Positions 60,058 through 64,000 of a stretch of 64,000 nt of DNA are shown in pieces (positions within the stretch are counted from its first letter, which is position 1; each line of letters begins with the position of its first letter). The notes under the pieces were generated by a model, which worked only from the letters and a program-made list of their open reading frames with translations, had not been told where the DNA came from and did no database searches. The position numbers and the translations under genes were made by a program. Source of the stretch: Bradyrhizobium cytisi (GTDB lineage Bacteria > Pseudomonadota > Alphaproteobacteria > Rhizobiales > Xanthobacteraceae); the NCBI RefSeq assembly GCF_008123515.1, contig NZ_VSSR01000041.1, forward strand, positions 1-64,000. Reading direction: 5' to 3'.

Positions 60058-60875
60058 ATACCATCACAGCGGTCGCCCATCCGCAAACGCGCGCGCAATT
60101 GCCCGCTTGGACGCCAGGTGATGCTTGGCTCGCGGGCGGCACGTGGCTGTTCTCGGAGCCGCAAGTCCACCTCACCCGGCTGGTCGATCTCACCGATCTG
60201 AAATGGCCGGCGTTGACGATCACCGAGAGCCACCTCGGCATCGCCGCCACCTGCACAATCTCGCAACTCGATGCGCTCACCTGCCCCACCGACTGGCTCG
60301 CGGCGCCGCTGATCAGCCAATGCTGCCGCGCTTTTCTCGCCTCCTTCAAGATCTGGAAGACGGCGACCGTGGGCGGCAATCTCTGCATGTCGCTGCCGGC
60401 AGGACCCATGATCTCGCTCACCGCCGCGCTCGATGGCGTCTGCACGATCTGGAAAGCCGGCGGCGGCGAGCAGAGGATTCCGATCGTCGAATTCGTCACG
60501 GGCAACCAGCGCAACCGCCTGTCGCCGGGCGATCTGCTGCGGCAGATCGACATTCCACTTGCCGCACTGAAGCGCCGCTCCGCGTTTCGCCAGATCTCGC
60601 TCGCGCCGGTCGGCCGCTCCGCGGCCCTTCTGATCGGAAGCCTTGACAGCGCTGGCGCGCTGAAGCTCACCGTGACCGCATCGACCGTGCGCCCGATTCC
60701 GTTGTCGTTTCCAAAGCCACCCGATGCGAACGCGCTTCGCTCGGCAATAGCCGAGGCAATCACGGATGATCTCTATCACACCGACATTCATGGCAAGCCG
60801 CTCTGGCGCAAGCACATGACGCTGCGGCTCGCCGAGGAGATCCGCGTCGAGCTCCTGGGAGCAACGCCGCCATGA
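60048..60875 (+). CDS. xanthine dehydrogenase FAD-binding subunit
   Basis: Encodes 275 residues, including AWLAGGTWLFSEPQVHLTRL (FAD phosphate region), ITESHLGIAATCTISQLDAL and FKIWKTATVGGNLCMSLPAG, typical of the CoxM/XdhA FAD domain. It passes electrons from the iron-sulfur clusters to NAD+ in the oxidation of hypoxanthine/xanthine to urate. The stop overlaps the next ATG (ATGA). Confidence 0.88.
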   Translation: MDLNTITAVAHPQTRAQLPAWTPGDAWLAGGTWLFSEPQVHLTRLVDLTDLKWPALTITESHLGIAATCTISQLDALTCPTDWLAAPLISQCCRAFLASFKIWKTATVGGNLCMSLPAGPMISLTAALDGVCTIWKAGGGEQRIPIVEFVTGNQRNRLSPGDLLRQIDIPLAALKRRSAFRQISLAPVGRSAALLIGSLDSAGALKLTVTASTVRPIPLSFPKPPDANALRSAIAEAITDDLYHTDIHGKPLWRKHMTLRLAEEIRVELLGATPP

Positions 60876-63598
60876 GCTTCGAGGTCAATGGCGCGACATT
60901 TCCGCAAGCCCCACGCGCCGGCCAGTGCCTGCGCACGTTCCTGCGCGAGCTTGGCCATTTCGGGGTGAAGAAAGGCTGCGACGCCGGCGACTGTGGCGCC
61001 TGCACCGTGCTGCTCGACGGTGAGCCCGTGCACAGCTGCCTGATCCCCGCGTTTCGCGCAGCCGGACGCGCAATCACCACGATCGAAGGTCTCGGCGGCG
61101 AACGCGGCGCGCACCCGATGCAGCAAGCCTTCCTCGACGCGCAGGGATTCCAGTGCGGCTTCTGCACGGCCGGCATGATCCTCACCTGCGCCACGCTGGA
61201 CCAGGCGCAGCGCACCGATCTCGGCGCCGCGCTGAAGGGCAACATCTGTCGCTGCACTGGCTATGGCGCGATCGAGGACGCGATCCACGGCAAGACCAAT
61301 GTCGATGATAGCGTCGAGGCCGGCGGCGCGTTCGGCCGCAGCCTGCCGGCGCCCGCGGGCCCGGACGTCGTCCGCGGCACGGCGCGCTACACATTTGACA
61401 CGCAGGTCGAAGGCCTGCTGCACATCAAGCTTCTGCGGTCGCCGCATGCGCATGCCAGGATTGTCGCGATCGACAGATCGGCGGCAATGGCCGTGCCCGG
61501 CGTGCGCACGATCCTGACGCACGAGGACGCCCCATCGGTGCTGTTCTCGACTGCGCGGCACGAGAAGGACTGGATGGACCCCGAGGACACCCGCATCCTC
61601 GACGACGTTGTCCGCTTCATCGGCCAGAAGGTCGCCGCCGTCGTCGCCGAAAGCGAAGGCGCTGCCGAGGAGGCATGCCGATTGCTGAAGGTCGATTACG
61701 AGATTTTGCCTGCGCTGATCGATCCCGAACAGGCAATGATGCCGGGCGCGCCGCTCGTGCATCCCGATCGGACCGGCCCGAATCGCGTCGCCGACGCGCA
61801 GCGCAATCTCGTCGCGGAGACGCATGGCGAATTTGGCGACGTTGCCTCGGCCCTCGCCACATCTGCCGTCACCTACGAGGCCACCTTCCACAGCCACCGT
61901 GTGCAGCACGCGGCGCTGGAGACCCATGGCGGGCTCGCCTGGCTTGACGATGCAGGTGTCCTCAACGTCCGCACCTCGACACAAGTGCCGTTCCTGACCC
62001 GGCGTGCGCTCTCGGACATCTTTCAACTTCCCATCGACAAGGTCCGTGTGTTCTGCGAGCGCGTCGGCGGCGGCTTTGGCGGCAAGCAGGAGATGTTCGT
62101 CGAGGACATCCTGGCACTCGCCGCGCTGAAGACGGAGCGGCCCGTCAAGCTCGAGCTCACGCGTGAGGAACAGTTCATCGCGACCTCGACGCGGCACCCG
62201 ATGCGGGTCCACATCAAGGCCGGCGCCGATGCCGACGGCAGGCTCACCGCGCTACAGCTCGACGTGCTCTCCAATACCGGCGCTTACGGCAATCACGCCG
62301 GCCCCGTGATGTTCCACTCGCTGTCCGAGTCCATTGCCGTCTATAATTGCCCGAACAAGAAGGTGGACGGCTTTGCGGTCTACACCAACACGGTGCCGGC
62401 GGGCGCATTTCGCGGCTATGGCCTGCCGCAGACGCTGATCGCGGTCGAGGCCGCGATCGACGAGCTGGCCAAGCAGCTCGGCATCAACCCTTACGAGATG
62501 CGCCGGCGCAACATCGTCAAGCCCGGCAATCCCATGCTGTCGCCGCCGCCGTCGGAATATCACGACGTGCTGTACGGCTCGTACGGTCTCGACCAGTGCA
62601 TCGACCTCGTCGAGCGCGCGATGCAGGCCGATGGCCCGCAGCCCGAGCTGTCGGGCGAATGGCTGATCGGTGATGGCGTTGCCTTGACCATGATCGACAC
62701 GGTGCCGCCGGCCGGCCACATCGCCGACGCGATGATCGCGCTCAACGACGATGGCGACTTCGATCTCACCGTCGGCACCGCCGAGTTCGGCAACGGCACC
62801 AGCACCGTGCACGGGCAGATCGCCGCGACCGTTCTCGCGACCACCGTCGACAGGATCCGCCAGCGCCAGTCCGACACCGCCCATGGCGGCCACGACACCG
62901 GCGCCTATGGCAGCACGGGCATTTTCGTTGCCGGCAAGGCGACGCAAGCCGCAGCCATGCAGCTTGCGACCGAATTGAAGGCGGCCGCCGCCAGCGCATG
63001 GCTTTGCGATGCCGCGACCTGCACGCTCGAGGGCGAGTTCGTCGTCAGCGGCGTGCGGCGAATGTCCTTTACCGAGCTGGCGAAGCTCGCGCGCGAGGCG
63101 GGTCGTCCGCTCGTCGCGCACGGCAATTCCGAGGGAACGCCGAGATCCGTCGGCTTCAACGTGCAGGGCTTTCGCATCGCCGTGAACAAGGGCACCGGCG
63201 AGATCAGCATTCTCAGGAGCGTGCAGGCAGCGGATGCGGGCGTTGTCGCCAATCCCATGCAGTGCCGCGGCCAGGTCGAGGGCGGTGTTGCGCAGGCGCT
63301 TGGTGCTGCGCTCTACGAGGAAATGGTGATCGATGCGAATGGCCGCGTCACCAATCCCAAATTCCGCGACTACCATCTGCCGTCCTTCGCGGACGTGCCG
63401 CGCACGGAAGTGTTGTTCGCCGAGACATCCGACATGATCGGACCGTTAGGGGCGAAGTCGATGAGCGAGAGCCCGTACAATCCGGTCGCAGCCGCACTGG
63501 GCAATGCGATTGCCGATGCCACCGGCATCCGCTTCACCGCACCGCCGTTCAAGCCGGATCGGTTGTTTCCGGCGCTGCACGAGAAGTTCGGCGACTAA
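60872..63598 (+). CDS. xanthine dehydrogenase, fused 2Fe-2S and molybdenum subunits
   Basis: Encodes 908 residues. The first 2Fe-2S cluster has Cys36, 41, 44 and 56 (KKGCDAGDCGACTVL); the second has Cys95, 98, 126 and 128 (QCGFCTAGM; NICRCTGYG). From about 160 the molybdopterin part begins (GTARYTFDTQVEG), with the conserved RVGGGFGGKQE and GAFRGYGLPQTLIA. The catalytic Glu is in GAKSMSESP near residue 865. The 2Fe-2S and Mo domains are normally separate small and large subunits in bacteria; here they form one chain while FAD stays apart. Substrate hydroxylation gives urate. Confidence 0.9.
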   Translation: MSFEVNGATFPQAPRAGQCLRTFLRELGHFGVKKGCDAGDCGACTVLLDGEPVHSCLIPAFRAAGRAITTIEGLGGERGAHPMQQAFLDAQGFQCGFCTAGMILTCATLDQAQRTDLGAALKGNICRCTGYGAIEDAIHGKTNVDDSVEAGGAFGRSLPAPAGPDVVRGTARYTFDTQVEGLLHIKLLRSPHAHARIVAIDRSAAMAVPGVRTILTHEDAPSVLFSTARHEKDWMDPEDTRILDDVVRFIGQKVAAVVAESEGAAEEACRLLKVDYEILPALIDPEQAMMPGAPLVHPDRTGPNRVADAQRNLVAETHGEFGDVASALATSAVTYEATFHSHRVQHAALETHGGLAWLDDAGVLNVRTSTQVPFLTRRALSDIFQLPIDKVRVFCERVGGGFGGKQEMFVEDILALAALKTERPVKLELTREEQFIATSTRHPMRVHIKAGADADGRLTALQLDVLSNTGAYGNHAGPVMFHSLSESIAVYNCPNKKVDGFAVYTNTVPAGAFRGYGLPQTLIAVEAAIDELAKQLGINPYEMRRRNIVKPGNPMLSPPPSEYHDVLYGSYGLDQCIDLVERAMQADGPQPELSGEWLIGDGVALTMIDTVPPAGHIADAMIALNDDGDFDLTVGTAEFGNGTSTVHGQIAATVLATTVDRIRQRQSDTAHGGHDTGAYGSTGIFVAGKATQAAAMQLATELKAAAASAWLCDAATCTLEGEFVVSGVRRMSFTELAKLAREAGRPLVAHGNSEGTPRSVGFNVQGFRIAVNKGTGEISILRSVQAADAGVVANPMQCRGQVEGGVAQALGAALYEEMVIDANGRVTNPKFRDYHLPSFADVPRTEVLFAETSDMIGPLGAKSMSESPYNPVAAALGNAIADATGIRFTAPPFKPDRLFPALHEKFGD

Positions 63599-64000
63599 CT
63601 GCCGCGATAGGTCGAATAGCTCCAGGGCGTCACCAGCAGCGGCACGTGATAGTGGCTCTCCGGCTCGCTGATCGCGAACCGCAGCGGGATATCGTCGAGG
63701 AATGGCGGATCTGACAGCTGCACGTTGCGCTCGGCGTAGTATTTGGCGACGCTGAAGCGAAGCTCGTAGCGGCCGATCGGCAGCGGACGCCCGCCGATCA
63801 GCGGCTGGTCAGTGCGGCCGTCTACATTGGTGAGGGTGCGCGCGATGACGCGGCTCTCGCCGAGACTCGCGAGCTCAATCAACTCGACCGCGATGCCCGG
63901 CGCGGGCTTGCCCGCGTGATTATCGAGCACATGCGTCGAGAGCCGGCCGTGCACCTTGAGCTTGTCATCCGCGATGACGAGCTGGTCGAGCCGCAGAGCA
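63595..64000 (-). CDS. uraH: UraH (5-hydroxyisourate hydrolase), probably the C-terminal half of a UraD-UraH fusion
   Basis: The minus strand has the whole HIU hydrolase domain: RLSTHVLDNHAGKPAPGI, TLTNVDGRTDQPLIGG, and the terminal STYRGS signature. It hydrolyses 5-hydroxyisourate to OHCU. A GTG at 63954 could be the start, but the frame stays open to the window edge and reads ALRLDQLVIADDKLKV before the domain. That resembles the C-terminal helix of OHCU decarboxylase (UraD), so the gene is probably a fused allantoin synthase cut by the window. The stop overlaps that of xanthine dehydrogenase on the other strand by four bases. Confidence 0.85.
   Translation of the reverse strand, partial: ALRLDQLVIADDKLKVHGRLSTHVLDNHAGKPAPGIAVELIELASLGESRVIARTLTNVDGRTDQPLIGGRPLPIGRYELRFSVAKYYAERNVQLSDPPFLDDIPLRFAISEPESHYHVPLLVTPWSYSTYRGS

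Noticed and set aside
1..64000. tRNA, rRNA genes or CRISPR arrays
   Set aside because: Looked for T-arm motifs, cloverleaf ends and regularly spaced repeats; found none that fit.

Overview
The window looks like chromosomal DNA of an alphaproteobacterium, most probably Bradyrhizobium or a close relative. Supporting signs are the high GC content, two GcrA-family regulators, a phasin, a dctA gene with a sigma-54 promoter, and two palindromic repeats of a type I associate with Bradyrhizobium chromosomes. I saw no rRNA, tRNA or CRISPR array.

Region 1 (1 to about 9 kb) is a decaying genomic island. Coding density is low and several genes are broken: a cytochrome P460 gene with a frameshift and a stop, a SAM-domain adenylate cyclase with an apparently inverted internal piece, and the N-terminus of a tyrosine integrase. 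An intact minus-strand mobilisation cassette follows (relaxase, MobC-like protein and upstream unknowns) with ATGA-type overlaps. Small unknown genes and a GcrA-like gene lie among these.

Region 2 (9.5 to 31 kb) is mostly housekeeping or accessory metabolism. It holds a divergent NRAMP-type transporter, an enolase-superfamily dehydratase or racemase, a SoxC-like sulfite dehydrogenase with a short monohaem cytochrome, arginase, a FecR / CHASE2-PAS-GGDEF-EAL operon divergent from a TpsB-type outer-membrane transporter, an alpha/beta hydrolase and a phasin. It also has a regulatory node (GcrA-like protein divergent from an S24 LexA-like repressor with palindromic sites on both sides), a quinone oxidoreductase and a MoxR/CoxE pair.

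Region 3 (31.8 to 45.5 kb) combines an adenine-use operon (TetR regulator, adenine deaminase, NCS2 permease), formamidase, sigma-54 dctA, an overlapping three-gene operon (secreted phosphoesterase, TPR-sulfotransferase, STN-domain protein), a large unknown protein and an allantoate-amidohydrolase-like enzyme.

Region 4 (45.8 to 64 kb) is a purine/ureide nitrogen-scavenging block. Two complete BMP-type ABC importers flank a deaminase and an outer-membrane protein. The first carries a biuret-hydrolase-like gene between permease and ATPase. After the second come an 8-oxoguanine/guanine deaminase, a two-gene xanthine dehydrogenase and the C-terminal end of what appears to be a UraD-UraH fusion. 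Sigma-54 -24/-12 promoters precede the first importer, both divergent purine operons and dctA, so much of the block probably answers to nitrogen limitation. The pathway implied is: import, guanine to xanthine (deaminases), xanthine to urate (XDH), 5-hydroxyisourate to allantoin (UraH/UraD), then allantoate and biuret-type ureides to ammonia.
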